A stretch of 64,000 nucleotides of DNA, from the NCBI GenBank assembly GCA_963575745.1, contig CAUYUJ010015723.1:97501-161500 (forward strand), in the 5' to 3' direction. The stretch is from Prorocentrum cordatum. Taxonomy: Eukaryota > Sar > Dinophyceae > Prorocentrales > Prorocentraceae. Below the pieces are notes generated by a model. That model searched no databases, had not been told where the DNA came from, and saw only the letters and a list, made by a program, of their open reading frames with translations. Below are positions 53,447-62,620 of this stretch, piece after piece. Both the position numbers and the translations under genes were made by a program. Each line of letters opens with the position of its first letter. Within the stretch, counting starts at the first letter, position 1.

Positions 53447-53647
53447 CTACTTGGCAGAATGCCAAACCTGCGACGCTTTCAAATAAGCTGCCTTCGCAGC
53501 TTCCTTGATGCCGCTCTCGCGCATGCCCGCCTGGGCTGCCCTCGTCTTCGCCTTGCCGTAGCACCAGCTAGCGAACGTGTTGCAGTTGCGGCCGTTGGTG
53601 TTCGCGGCGGTGCAGAAGTCGTTGGTCTTCACGGTGTTCACGAGCTT
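53447..53647 (-). CDS. P1, probable last exon
   Basis: Encodes KLVNTVKTNDFCTAANTNGR, then NCNTFASWCYGKAKTRAAQ, ending SQVWHSAK at 53447. Codon usage looks like real coding sequence. Cysteines occur in a C-x7-C-x6-C spacing, perhaps a metal-binding tail. It lies about 100 bases downstream of the main P1 frame, which ends at 53753 just after a GT (GAGG|GTTAGG). The exact splice could not be resolved because the phases do not fit neatly. Confidence 0.45.
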   Translation of the reverse strand, partial: KLVNTVKTNDFCTAANTNGRNCNTFASWCYGKAKTRAAQAGMRESGIKEAAKAAYLKASQVWHSAK

Positions 53648-53752
53648 CTTGCTTGGCGATGCGCGCTCTCGCTCGCTAGCACTCGCTCTCTCCTTGCTAT
53701 CTCTTGCTCTCCACTCCTCCCCTCCCCCTTCCTCTGCTAAAGTGGACTCCTC

Positions 53753-55180
53753 CTAACCCTCGCCTCCCTCATCGCCCCAGCTTTCCCATCCACCGCATGG
53801 CCTGTGCTGCCTTTGTCCCCCATTGCCCCTGCTGCTGTCGGCCTTGGACGGCGCGCGGGGGCCAGGCGATGCCTTGGTCGTCGCCGTGGCGGTCGCCTTG
53901 GCCTTGGCCTTCGCCTTGGGCGCCCCGCTCCCACAAGGGCGCCCCCTCTCCCCTGCCGTGGCGCCCGTGCCCTTCGCCGCCTTCTTCCCCGAGGCGACTT
54001 GCTGCATCCTCGCCTCGAGCTCGGCAGCTTCGCTAGCGCCGCGATCGTCTGCGAGCGGAGGGGGCTCGGGACTCCGATCGGGCGACCTCTCGACGTCGAC
54101 CCCGCTGTCGCGCATCGGAAGCGTACTTGCGCTCAGTGAGTATGCGAGCCTCCGCTTGCCACGCGGGTTGTCCTCGCGGCTCACGTAGTCGGCCAACGGG
54201 TTGCTGCGTTGTTGCGCCCCAGTGCCAGGAGGGGTCAGCACGATGCGAGGGTCGCCGAAAGGCATGCACCCGAATGCCGATTGCATTGCGTTCATCATGG
54301 CGCCGCCCATGAGCTGGGCCATCTGTTCCATAGGGTTGCCGCCCATGGAGGTGCTGAAGCTCATCGGGCCCCCGTGGCTCATGGCCGCGGAGCTTCCCGC
54401 CTTCTGCTGGACGTAGGGGGTGATGGCGGTCAGCGTCTCCTTGAAGGTCTTGTGGGTGTTCCTGCTGACGGCCCGCTTGGTGGTAGCGTCGTAGGCCGCG
54501 CGATCCCATTCATGGCGGTCAAACGGCCAAGTCGGCGCAACGCCCTGGTAGGCGAACTGGAAGACCGAGGGCGGCAGCATATCGGCAGACGCCAAGTACC
54601 TCTCGATGTGGCCGAATGGCCACCGCTGGCTGGAGTCCAGCAGTTCGACGGCAGCTTGGAAGTCATCGCCGATCACCTTGAGCTGACGGCTGTCGACTGG
54701 TCCAGGCTCCCCCTTCATCGCCATGATGGCCGCTGCACGCTTCTAGACCGACTCGGCTGGGCAAGTGATGCCGATGCTCCACGCTCGCATCGCCAGCCGC
54801 TCCACCTTTGCAGCCCGCGACAGCGACTGGTCCTGGATGAACTGCCAGTCGTCGGTGGTCAGGTAAGCATGGAAATTATCGCAGTGCTGCTGGGGGCTGC
54901 TGCCTCCAGCACTAGTGATGCCGCCCGCAAACACTTCCACGACAGTTGCTACCATGGCCGCCTTCTGCCCTGCCGACCGCGGCCCAGCAGTGATCTCATT
55001 AGAGATCGCAGTGCCGTGCTCCGCCGTGAGATCGGGCACCGAGCTGATCGTTGCGATGAGCGCGTGCGACTGCCTCGTCAACAGCCCATCCCTGTCTACC
55101 CCAGCCGCCAGTTGAGAGTTGATGAAGGCGACGCGGCTGCGAATGATCCCAACTAGGTCAGCGGCCGTCGCCCCTAACAT
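53753..55180 (-). CDS. P1: dinoflagellate multicopy protein, interrupted by one TAG
   Basis: From ATG at 55180 the frame encodes MLGATAADLVGIIRSRVAFI, then SPQQHCDNFHAYLTTDDWQF and GITCPAESV, and meets TAG at 54743-54745. The same frame continues at once with KRAAAIMAMKGEPG and stays open to 53753, ending in a Lys/Ala/Gly-rich tail. I recall PSExxLKRAAAI as a conserved string of an abundant dinoflagellate family, so the TAG replaces one residue in the middle of a conserved motif by a single base change. It is therefore probably a recently broken copy, unless TAG is read through. Function unknown. The start is supported by the spliced-leader relic 47 bases upstream. Confidence 0.7.
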
Positions 55181-55226
55181 TGTCGACGGCAGGTCTGGGC
55201 GAGTGGGCACAGGCGATCCACGTCAC

Positions 55227-55248
55227 TTTGAGCCAAAATGGTTCTGGA
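55227..55248 (-). other. Spliced-leader relic upstream of P1
   Basis: Reading the minus strand, 55241-55228 is CCATTTTGGCTCAA, 14 consecutive bases of the dinoflagellate spliced leader (CCGTAGCCATTTTGGCTCAA plus G). The leader's first bases are degraded (CCAGAA) and there is one extra A before the final G. It lies 47 bases before the P1 ATG on the same strand, where a trans-spliced leader would be in the mRNA. Confidence 0.75.
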
Positions 55249-55678
55249 ACTGAAGGGGGTCAGAGGATGGGGGGGGGAAGGATATTAATGATAAGGGGGG
55301 CATCGCGAGCTAGTCGAGCCAACCCCGCATTCGGGCGTTGCGGGCTTGGGCGGAACGATGCACGAGCCAGTGCACCGAAACCCTAAGGCAGCAGACCACG
55401 CCCCCGATTCAGTTTTGGGGATCTCCTGGGCCCCAAACACCGAACTCGGGGTTAACCGAATGCCCAGCCGAGGGTACGGTGGCGACGCATGGTCCGAAAA
55501 CAGCAACATACACCAGCGCTCACCACCTCTAGTGCGCTCAACACTTGAGAGAGATGATGATGTCAGGAGGGTGGTGGTGCTGGTGATAGTGATGCTGACG
55601 ACGCCGACACTGGTGACGCAGGGGATGCACAAGAGGGTCAACTGGACGACTGCGGGGCGGTGCCCCCACAACTAACGG
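55249..55678. other. Spacer upstream of P1
   Basis: No gene recognised. It ends at the hairpin array. Confidence 0.4.
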
Positions 55679-55888
55679 ATGCATCAAGTCGCCCTCACGA
55701 CCTGATGCAATTGCATCAAGTCGCCATCACGACCTCGTGCAGTGCATGCTTACTGTACTCATGCATCAAGTCGTGATGGCGACTTGATGCAATTTCATCA
55801 AGTCGTGATGGCGACTTGATGCAATTACATCAGCTCGTGATGGCGACTTGATGCAATTGCACCAAGTCGTGAGGGTGACTTGATGCAT
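55679..55888. repeat. Array of six palindromic 30-33 bp units
   Basis: Each unit is an imperfect palindrome, for example GCATCAAGTCG-TGATGG-CGACTTGATGC, joined by AATT or similar. Units 1-2 (55681-55737) have CGCC(A/C)TCACGAC in the loop; units 3-6 (55763-55887) have the complement CGTGATGGCGAC. The array is therefore itself inverted about 55738-55762 (GTGCAGTGCATGCTTACTGT). Single units, neighbours or the two halves can all base-pair. It lies between P1 and P3. Confidence 0.9.
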
Positions 55889-56237
55889 ATCGCTATTTCG
55901 CCACGCACGTTGGTGTCACGGCCGTTGGCGCACTAGATGTCAACGGTCGGTGGCTCACGTATAGAGTGTGTGTAATGATGTGTAGCAGTGGGTTTGATGA
56001 GGTTGGGATGGTGGTGTGATGATATCGATGGGTTGTCGATTGTGCGCAAGTTCACATTCGGTGTTCAACAGCACCACATGCGCTGGCGGCCTCGTCTTAC
56101 AACCCACGTTGTCGACATCCCAGAGGCAGGCTAAGCGCTAGTGCCATGCAGTGGCCGAGTGCGCAACTATGTCAAACACGTCGGCGAAGTCGTTGTGTAA
56201 CTGCTGCGCCACTGGCCGATGTGCAAAACTCATGCAA
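55889..56237. other. 3' flank of P3
   Basis: No gene recognised. On the minus strand this follows the P3 stop. No poly(A) tract is visible. Confidence 0.4.
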
Positions 56238-56942
56238 CTACTGTGGCTCGTGGTGGTGCTCGTCGTAGTACGTCTGAAGGACGTTCGCGAGCCGCGCGGC
56301 CCTCTCCTGGATGTCTACCCCCCTCGACAGCTTCATGCTCTTCGTCGCCCACTTGCCCTTCTGTCCGTCGAAGTAACGGGCCACGAGGGCGTGGCGGCAT
56401 GGGAGCCAGACAACGTTGGCGCATTCGATGTCGGGAATGAAGTTGGGGGCCAGCACCTCCTTTGGCTGCTTAGTGAGCAAGCCCGCTGCATCCCGCGTCA
56501 GCTCCACCACGAGTTTAGCCCTGGAGTTGGCAGCTGGGACCACCTTGATGGACACGGTCTCGTCGGCGTCTGTCTTGATGGTGACGCCGATCGTGGACGA
56601 GAGGCCGTCGATCAAGACCCTCTTAGTTTTCTTCAGGGGGGGAGTGAACGCTGCGCCAGAGGCGTCGGCGTGATCGGCGTGCGTGTCAGCGAGCGGGTCG
56701 TCCTCATCCCTGTCGGCCACGAACACCAGCTCCTCGGCCTTGCTGTTCCTGATCTGGATGATATGGTCGAGCATCGTGAAGTTGTGCCCCACCAATTTCC
56801 CAAAGCGCGTATCAAGCCTGTCGCACTGGACAAAAATTACCCCGTCGATCTGCTGGACGAGAGGATACCAGCTGCTGCACGGCTTGGGCTCGCCAGCCGC
56901 ATTGCTGATTTGGGCGTAGCCCAGCTTGGTCGAGGCAGGCAT
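56238..56942 (-). CDS. P3: intronless dinoflagellate multicopy protein
   Basis: 234 codons from ATG at 56942 (MPASTKLGYAQISNAAGEPK) to TAG at 56238. Landmarks are GKLVGHNFTMLDHIIQIRN, an acidic stretch DRDEDDPLADTHADHAD, and a C-terminal VVWLPCRHALVARYF, DGQKGKWATKSMKL and YYDEHHHEPQ. I recall the C-terminal pattern (hydrophobic strand, Y-F/Y, basic K-x-W-x-T-K-S, then a helix ending in His) from a short multicopy dinoflagellate family of unknown function. No intron is needed, and a 21-base spliced-leader relic lies 72 bases upstream, so this copy looks like a retroposed mRNA. The frame is intact. Confidence 0.78.
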   Translation of the reverse strand: MPASTKLGYAQISNAAGEPKPCSSWYPLVQQIDGVIFVQCDRLDTRFGKLVGHNFTMLDHIIQIRNSKAEELVFVADRDEDDPLADTHADHADASGAAFTPPLKKTKRVLIDGLSSTIGVTIKTDADETVSIKVVPAANSRAKLVVELTRDAAGLLTKQPKEVLAPNFIPDIECANVVWLPCRHALVARYFDGQKGKWATKSMKLSRGVDIQERAARLANVLQTYYDEHHHEPQ

Positions 56943-57014
56943 GTCAGGCCACGAATGTGACCGCCTGGATGTCTGGAGCGCGAGGGCAGAGACCGTGTGA
57001 AACGTGGGAGCCAG

Positions 57015-57035
57015 CTTGCGCCAAAATGGCTACGG
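57015..57035 (-). other. Near-perfect spliced-leader relic upstream of P3
   Basis: The minus strand reads CCGTAGCCATTTTGGC-G-CAAG, identical to the 21-base core of the dinoflagellate spliced leader at 20 of 21 positions (one T to G change). It lies 72 bases before the P3 start codon on the same strand. Spliced leaders are added to mRNA in trans, so finding one in the gene implies reverse transcription of a mature mRNA and re-insertion. Confidence 0.9.
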
Positions 57036-57940
57036 GGACGCTTGGGACCATGGACCATGGGGCCCCATGTTTATTTAGAGTTCAGCTCACTGTCGTATGC
57101 CTGCATGTTTGTGATTGGCTCATGCTGCGTGACTGTTTACATCCACACATACACGCGTACGCATATAGTCACGGGACGAATAGACCCAACAGTAACAAGA
57201 CGACGCACTCAGCATCAACCACAGTGTGGGGGCCGATCGGTCTTACACTGTCTTTATTGGTATGATGTGGCTGCTGCTGGTTAGTGCTTGCTCTGCTCAT
57301 TATCGTTAGTCGCCCTCATCCTCCCTATCATTATCCTCTTGAACCTAGTTGGGAACGGTTGAGGCTGCTTAAGCGTGCTTGCGATTGGCCTTTCGTTGTG
57401 ATCCTATATGTCCTCTGCGTCCCTCTGATCTTCCTCCTCATCCTCCTCTCCTTGCCTCAGCCCTCCTAGTCCTCCTCCGCTCCCCTCCTCCAGTCCTCGT
57501 TGTGTTTTGCTCGAGCATCGTCATGTGTCACACTGTTTGTGGTACATGCTGGGCCGGTGAATTCTCCAGCTTCGGGCATCGTCGTGAGACTGATCGGCGA
57601 CGCGCGATCATGCATTGAAGCAACCCCTCTCGCGCTGAACGCGCCCTCCAGGGTCTCGCGAACAATTGCAGACCCACCCGCACAGGCTGCGCGTGACAGC
57701 GGGGCCGATGGAGCAAACAAGCACACGTTGCCGAGCGATGCAAGCAGCTGCCGTGGGCATAATCTCCGTCCCTTCGGGATTGTTGCTGCCCCTTCTCCGT
57801 CTCGACCTCTAGCTCCTCGTCCTCCGCTTCTTCCTGCTCCTCGCCATCCTCCTCTTCCTACTCTTTTCTGCTCCTGTCCACGGGCCTGGCAGCTCGGGGC
57901 AGAGCGGAGCAAGGCGCTCGGCGTTGAGAAACGCATGCGC
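57036..57940. other. Spacer between P3 and P2
   Basis: No gene firmly recognised. The minus-strand stretch 57740-57520 (CAGGSAIVRETLEGAFSARG) has coding-like composition and could be a small exon, but the plus strand is also open there. Pyrimidine-rich at 57425-57500 and 57790-57880. Confidence 0.35.
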
Positions 57941-58623
57941 TTACCATATACCTACGCTTTTTGCCTTGGGCTTGGCCTTAGGCTTGCCCCCACTGCCAGT
58001 CGACGTCCTGCCCTTCTTGGCAGGCTGCTCCGAGACCTCATGAGAGGTCGTCTCGTTTTTTTTTTCTGGCAGGGCGGGCATGAACGAGTTGGGCGGGCGA
58101 AAAATGGGCTTGCCCTGCGGAATCGCCTTCGAATTGCGGAGCACAGGAATGCGAATCGGAATGGACCCGCTAGATGCACCGCACACCGCAGTCACATGCG
58201 TGAGCACCGTGGTCCATTCCATGTTGGCTTCTGTCGAATCGCTCGCTGCGGGCGCGGCTGCATACGGGACGACAAACGCTTTCTGCACAGACTTCGGGTC
58301 ATTGGGGTTCTCGGGCAGGTTCAGCTTGGGAACTATGCACACCTTGGTTTTGGGAAAGTTCACCAGAAACTCCGACATGTCAATTGGGAGGGCAGCAGCG
58401 GGGATCTTCTCGCCTACTTTGATGTCGGACGACCGTGGGACCACTGTCAGCTTACCTTTGGCGTATGCTTCTGACGATTTTACACTCTCAGCAACCACCT
58501 TCGGCGTTGTCCGATACGAAATCTCAAGGCAGGCGTCCCAGAACTCACCCCACGCTTTCGACAGGGCTGCCCGAACCGCAGAGCGAGCAGACTCGATCGC
58601 CACGTCATGGCTGTCCTGGGGGC
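57941..58623 (-). CDS. P2, exon 3
   Basis: Starts after a pyrimidine-rich acceptor CGCCCCCAG|GAC with DSHDVAIESARSAVRAALSK, then AWGEFWDACLEISYRTTPKV, KGKLTVVPRSSDIKV, KAFVVPYAAAP, IPIRIPVLRNSKAIPQG and a basic end KPKAKPKAKSVGIW. I recall the order (W-x2-A helix, K-G-x-L-x-V-P, then I-x-I-P-V-L-x-N-S/T-K) from the C-terminal half of a multicopy dinoflagellate family of unknown function. The frame also extends upstream through Arg/Met codons of the GAG tract, probably intronic. Phase 0 fits a GC donor at the end of exon 2. Confidence 0.7.
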
Positions 58624-58679
58624 GGCGTGGGCTGGCGGGCGACGCGTGTAAGAGCGACGGACTAGTTCCAACGTCGAAC

Positions 58680-59260
58680 ACCAACCTCCTCCTCCTCATC
58701 ATCATCATCGTTTACTTCTTCCTCATCCTCCTCGTCCTCATCCTCCTCCTCATCGTCCTCTTGTCCCTCCTCCTCCGCTTCCTCCTCCTCCTGCTCCTCC
58801 TCCTCCTCCCTCCTCTGAGGCATCGGCGGTGCGGATACAGGGTGGCCCACTATGGCCTCCGCGATGGCTCCACACTGGCCCCACGAGGCGGTGGCGACGA
58901 GGTGGGGGATAAGGAGGAGGAGGAGAGGGAGGAGGAGGAGGAGGAGGGGGAGGAGGAGGAGGAGGCGGCGGCGGAGTAGGAGGAGGAGTAGGATGAGGAC
59001 GAGGAGAAGGAGGAATAGGTATACTCAGGGTATCGCGGGGGCCCGCATGGGCTCCTGCGCGTCTGCCATCTTCTCCATGGAGATGGTGTGCACTTTGTCG
59101 TCGACGACCACCTTCAGCGGCGGGCGCCATCGGGGGAGGGGAGGGACCTCCTCCTCCTGCTCCTCCGCCTCCTCCTCCTTCTCCTCCTCCTCCTCCTCCT
59201 CTCCCCCTCACCTTTCCCTCCTCCGCATACTCATCTATGCTGTGTTGGCGTGGAGGGGGC
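58680..59260. repeat. Microsatellite-rich P2 intron (TCC, GGA tracts)
   Basis: TCC/CAT tract 58682-58815, GGA tract 58912-58985, TCC tract 59148-59220. The proline-rich frame on the minus strand is an artefact. It lies between P2 exons 2 and 3. Confidence 0.85.
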
Positions 59261-59483
59261 GACATGGTAACCACATTACCCTGTCCCCCCCCCCCTCCCC
59301 TGGGAGAGCCGCATCGGCAATCCTATGGGGCAATCTTCCAAGATACCCGAAGAGGATTCCCAACTGGCCCCATGAGGCCTTGGCGAGGAGGGGGGGTACA
59401 TGATGAGTGATTTACTCTGCAAGGACGGCCCAAGAGGGCCAACGCGGTCACCGAACATATTCCAAGAGGGGTACGGGGTTAAC

Positions 59484-60654
59484 TCAATCCGAAAACATGG
59501 CCTTCCACTCGTCCGCCAACTTCCCGAACGGGACCTGCAGCAGCACCTCGCCCTCGATGCCATGGTCCAGCTCCGCGTGGCAGTCCTTCATCTGCTTCAC
59601 GACCAAGTAGCGCTGCACCTTCCCCTTGATCATCATCGCAGGGCCGTCCTTCAGCTCAACGGTGGCGCCCTCGGTGAAGCCCAGCTTCTTGACCTCGACC
59701 AGGCCAAGGCCCTTCTCGGTGAACTCCCTCAGCTGAGACACTTTCGGGCTGCAGTCCTTCTTCTCCTCGAGCTTCCACGGCGGCTCCAACGTCCTCGTGC
59801 TGGGGACCAGCGCGTACAGGTCATGCAAGAACGCTTGGCCGACGGCGTGGAGCGACTCATACGTTTTGCGGCTCCTGCTCTTCTTCCCATGGATCGTCAT
59901 GACGGCCCTGACCTCGAGGTCGCCAATGAGCATGGTCTTCTGAACCTTCGTGAGGCTGCCGACCTGCTGCAGGAACTCCTTGGCAGTGGTGAACATCGCC
60001 ACCGCCTCTATGCACTGGTGCTTCTTGGACGCGCTGATGGCGTCGATGTCGGCGGAGTTGAACAGGCGAGACTCGCCCCTCTGCAGGAAGGACTCTGGAG
60101 CTGTTAGCGCTGCCTTCGCCATTGCCAACACGCACGCTGGGCCAGAATAGAACTTCACGTTCGCAAGTAGCTTCCACGTAAACCCACCAACGAACCTGCG
60201 AAACTTCAGAGAGCACGAATATTCCAACAACTCGTCCAAGAATTGGCCCTTGCCGCCGCCCGCCCAGTTCGAGAGGAACTCGCACATTGGAATCCCATGG
60301 CCTGTCATGCTTGGGCGGTCCCGTTCAAGGTCCGCTGCGACGAGCTCCCACTTGGCGTCCCCGAATTGCCGCAAGTTCATCTGGGCCTTGCTGAACAGGC
60401 TCTTCAGCGTCTGGATGGGGGTGACTTCCTGGAACGTGTCGTGGACCTTGTTCATCGCATCTGCGATCATGGCGGGCAGTCTGGGGCAAAAATGTTCGAC
60501 TGCGCTGCGGATGATCCTGAACGATACGCCGTTTTGCAAGGGATCAGCGAACGTCGGACATGATGCCAGGACCTTGTCTTTGGCGATCGTGCCGTCCTCC
60601 GCAGATACGTGGGCCAAAAACGCCTGGGATGCTTTCACTTGGTGGCTCGCAGCC
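59484..60654 (-). CDS. P2, exon 2
   Basis: Begins at TTGCATCAG|GGCTGCG and encodes AASHQVKASQAFLAHVSAED, IQTLKSLFSKAQMNLRQFGD, AKWELVAADLERDRPSMTGH, WAGGGKGQFLDELLEYSCSL, then SRLFNSADIDAISASKKHQC and a C-terminal GKVQRYLVVKQ. The frame ends with TGA at 59484; a GC donor at TGGAAG|GCC (about 59500) would instead join exon 3 in phase 0. KWELVA-x-D-x-E-x-x-x-PSM-x-GH is the string I recall from abundant dinoflagellate proteins. No enzyme motif is seen. It is mostly alpha-helical by composition. Confidence 0.75.
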
Positions 60655-60858
60655 CTGATGCAACCAATCGTGTGAGACCCAGCCACCGTAAGAAAGCGAA
60701 GATCCTGCCTGTGGGTCGGCCGAAACGCTGCCCCCCCCCAGCGCCACCTCGCCCACCCCTAAAACGAAGCAGGCTACTCACACACCAACAACACACATCG
60801 TTCGAGAGCTGGGCGGGATCCACTGTGAGTGGGGGCGCGCTTCGAAAGCCAACCCCGC
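60655..60858 (-). other. P2 intron 1 (GC-AG)
   Basis: 204 bases, beginning GCGGGG after GTCAAGAG and ending CATCAG. The split codon AG+G (Arg) keeps the frame from exon 1 into exon 2. This is a GC donor, like those of the myotubularin gene. Confidence 0.6.
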
Positions 60859-61466
60859 CTCTTGACATGCGCAATCATGTTATCGCAATTCGCCTCCAGA
60901 ACCCCCTGGAACTCGAACTGGGCCGCGAAGACGCTAGGGATCGGGCTGACCTCAAATGCAGTGGCGTCCGAAGTCAAGGCGTGCGAGAACCCATCCCTCA
61001 GGATTTTGGACAGTAGTTCATGGCAGCAGAGAGCGTCCAGACCCTGACCATCTCTGTTGTGAGGGTGCGGCGCAAATCTATCGATATCGACGTTCTGCTC
61101 TCTATAAGCGAGACCATGATTCTCCAAGAGTGTCATTATTTGGTCCACGGTCGCCCTCAGGAAATCAAGCCCGAACCCATTCCCACGGACGCCCCCTACC
61201 ACGACCCGCAACATCGGATGATAGTGATGTTGGGTATACCCAACATCACTATCATCAGATGGGCGTGGGTAGATTGGCATGCGTGGGTATGGGTTCATGC
61301 TTGGTTTCCTGTTGAGCCTCTTCTTCTTCTTGTTGACATGAACGTCGAACATATCATCAACCTGCTTGTTGATGGTCGGGGCAATCTCCTTCAACTTCTG
61401 CAACATTGCCGGCTCAAGCCCGAAATCTGGCTCTGGAGTCGGGGCGGCCACCGTCTCGCCAGCCAT
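60859..61466 (-). CDS. P2, exon 1
   Basis: Starts at the first ATG (61466), which follows CCCTTCGCCAG|C, a plausible trans-splice acceptor. It encodes MAGETVAAPTPEPDFGLEPA, MLQKLKEIAPTINKQVDDMF, a basic VNKKKKRLNRKP, a Pro/Tyr-rich stretch, then FGLDFLRATVDQIMTLLENH, GQGLDALCCHELLSKILRDG and IAHVKR. The KKKK segment may be a nuclear signal. A 40-base perfect palindrome (61217-61256) lies inside the frame and is translated as SDDSDVGYTQHHY. That may be a small insertion. Function unknown. Confidence 0.68.
61212..61261. repeat. 40-bp perfect palindrome (50 bp with one mismatch)
   Basis: 61217-61256 reads the same on both strands with no spacer, centred on GGGTATACCC; arms extend to 61212-61261 with one mismatched pair. 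It can form a cruciform or an RNA hairpin and lies within P2 exon 1. Confidence 0.97.
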
Positions 61467-61499
61467 GCTGGCGAAGGGTCTGAGAACCGCTCGCAGCAA

Positions 61500-61935
61500 C
61501 TAATTGCTGCGGAACGTGGGCCACACGCAAGATATTGAACGGAATTACATCGGATTCGGTTTAAATCCAAGGGAAGTGCACCAGTATTTCATACCCCCCC
61601 GCATTGGTAACCCACTTGCGAACCTCAGCGAACCTACTTAGCGAACCTAGTTAGCAACCTGGTTAGCTTGGGGTGGATCCTAGATACGATCTGGTTAGAT
61701 CATGGATACTATCCGTCAGCATATCTACCCTAAACAACTTGCACATATTACCCTAACTACGTTCATAACTTAGTGAAGTTGTTCGCACGTTTACATAGCC
61801 ACTGTAAAGTTTAGCTTATACGTTATCTTGGTGTTGGTGGTTATAACGTGCTTGTGCATGTTATAACCTGATTCTAATGAAGTTGTAAGCTCTTTACATC
61901 CATTTATAAATGTGCTATATACTTGCTAACCCCCC
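61500..61935. repeat. AT-rich module upstream of P2
   Basis: Noticeably AT-rich. Repeated words are AGCGAACCTA, AACCTAGTTAGCAACCTGG, GGATCCTAGATACGATCTGG and GTTATAAC. It shares several words with the module at 49.80-50.04 kb on the other side of the gene block. Confidence 0.55.
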
Positions 61936-61937
61936 CG

Positions 61938-62100
61938 ATTATCCAAGTAGTGACCCCCCTTGCAGGTTTTCCGGAGGGGGGGGGGGTCGAACAGGTAGTA
62001 ACCCCCCCGGAGCGGTGGGGGAGGGGGTGGGTTTCGAACCAGTAGTGACCCCCCCTGGTTTTCCGGAGTGGGGGGGGTTAGGGGACGGGGGGGTTTTGCC
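61938..62100 (+). repeat. GTTCGAACC unit cluster, third
   Basis: Three units about 45 bases apart with AGTAGTGACCCCCC, GGTTTTCCGGAG and TTTCGAACC. Same orientation as the cluster at 49.50-49.77 kb. Confidence 0.75.
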
Positions 62101-62365
62101 GGGGGGAAGGGGAGAGGGGGGGGGTCCAGCAGGGGGGTGGGGATTTTCGGAGAGGGGGGGGGGGGGGGGGAAAACCCCGGGTTCCGGAGGAAGAAGGGGG
62201 GAATTTTCCAGAGTCAAGCGGCAGTGGGTCACGCTGTCTACCAGATTTGGATTTCGTGTTATGGCATTCCTGTTCCACTGTGAGATGCCGAATCTTAGAG
62301 AGCATGAGCCTGCTACATCGCGGTGGTCATGGGGATACTGTGAGAGAGGAGTCGGAGATACGAAA
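62101..62365. other. G-rich spacer
   Basis: Poly-G-rich to about 62205 (G runs of up to about 17), then ordinary sequence. No gene recognised. Confidence 0.5.
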
Positions 62366-62369
62366 CGAG

Positions 62370-62620
62370 GGCCTCGACTGGGACCCCCCCACAACTTGGC
62401 AGCGGGCAGGCCCGTGAGATACCCCCTGGCGGCTCCCTCCTGGGGATGCTGACGCAGGCGCCTCGCTCGAGACATCCTCGCGATCTGCTCTGGGAGCAGG
62501 GGAGCCCACTGAGCCACCCGAGCGCCTCGCTCGGGGCATCCCTGCAGTCTGGCGGCGAACGGGCGAGTGTAGCACCTCGTGGCGGCTCCGCCTCACGATT
62601 TATGTTGCTCACATCGTACT
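62370..62620 (+). repeat. R150 family, distant copies
   Basis: GGCAGCGGGCAGGCCCGTGA, GATACCCCCTGGCGGCTCCC, CGCTCGAGACATCCTCGCGA and CTGGCGGCGAACGGGCGAG follow the same order as the array at 1.8-3.0 kb. A further fragment is at 62945-62985 (CTCGAGATATCCCCGCAGTC). Confidence 0.75.

Noticed and set aside
55679-55888. CRISPR array
   Set aside because: Units are palindromes directly joined without unique spacers, and the genome is eukaryotic with no Cas genes.
58750-59274. Proline/serine-rich minus-strand protein
   Set aside because: Translation of GGA and TCC microsatellites in a P2 intron.
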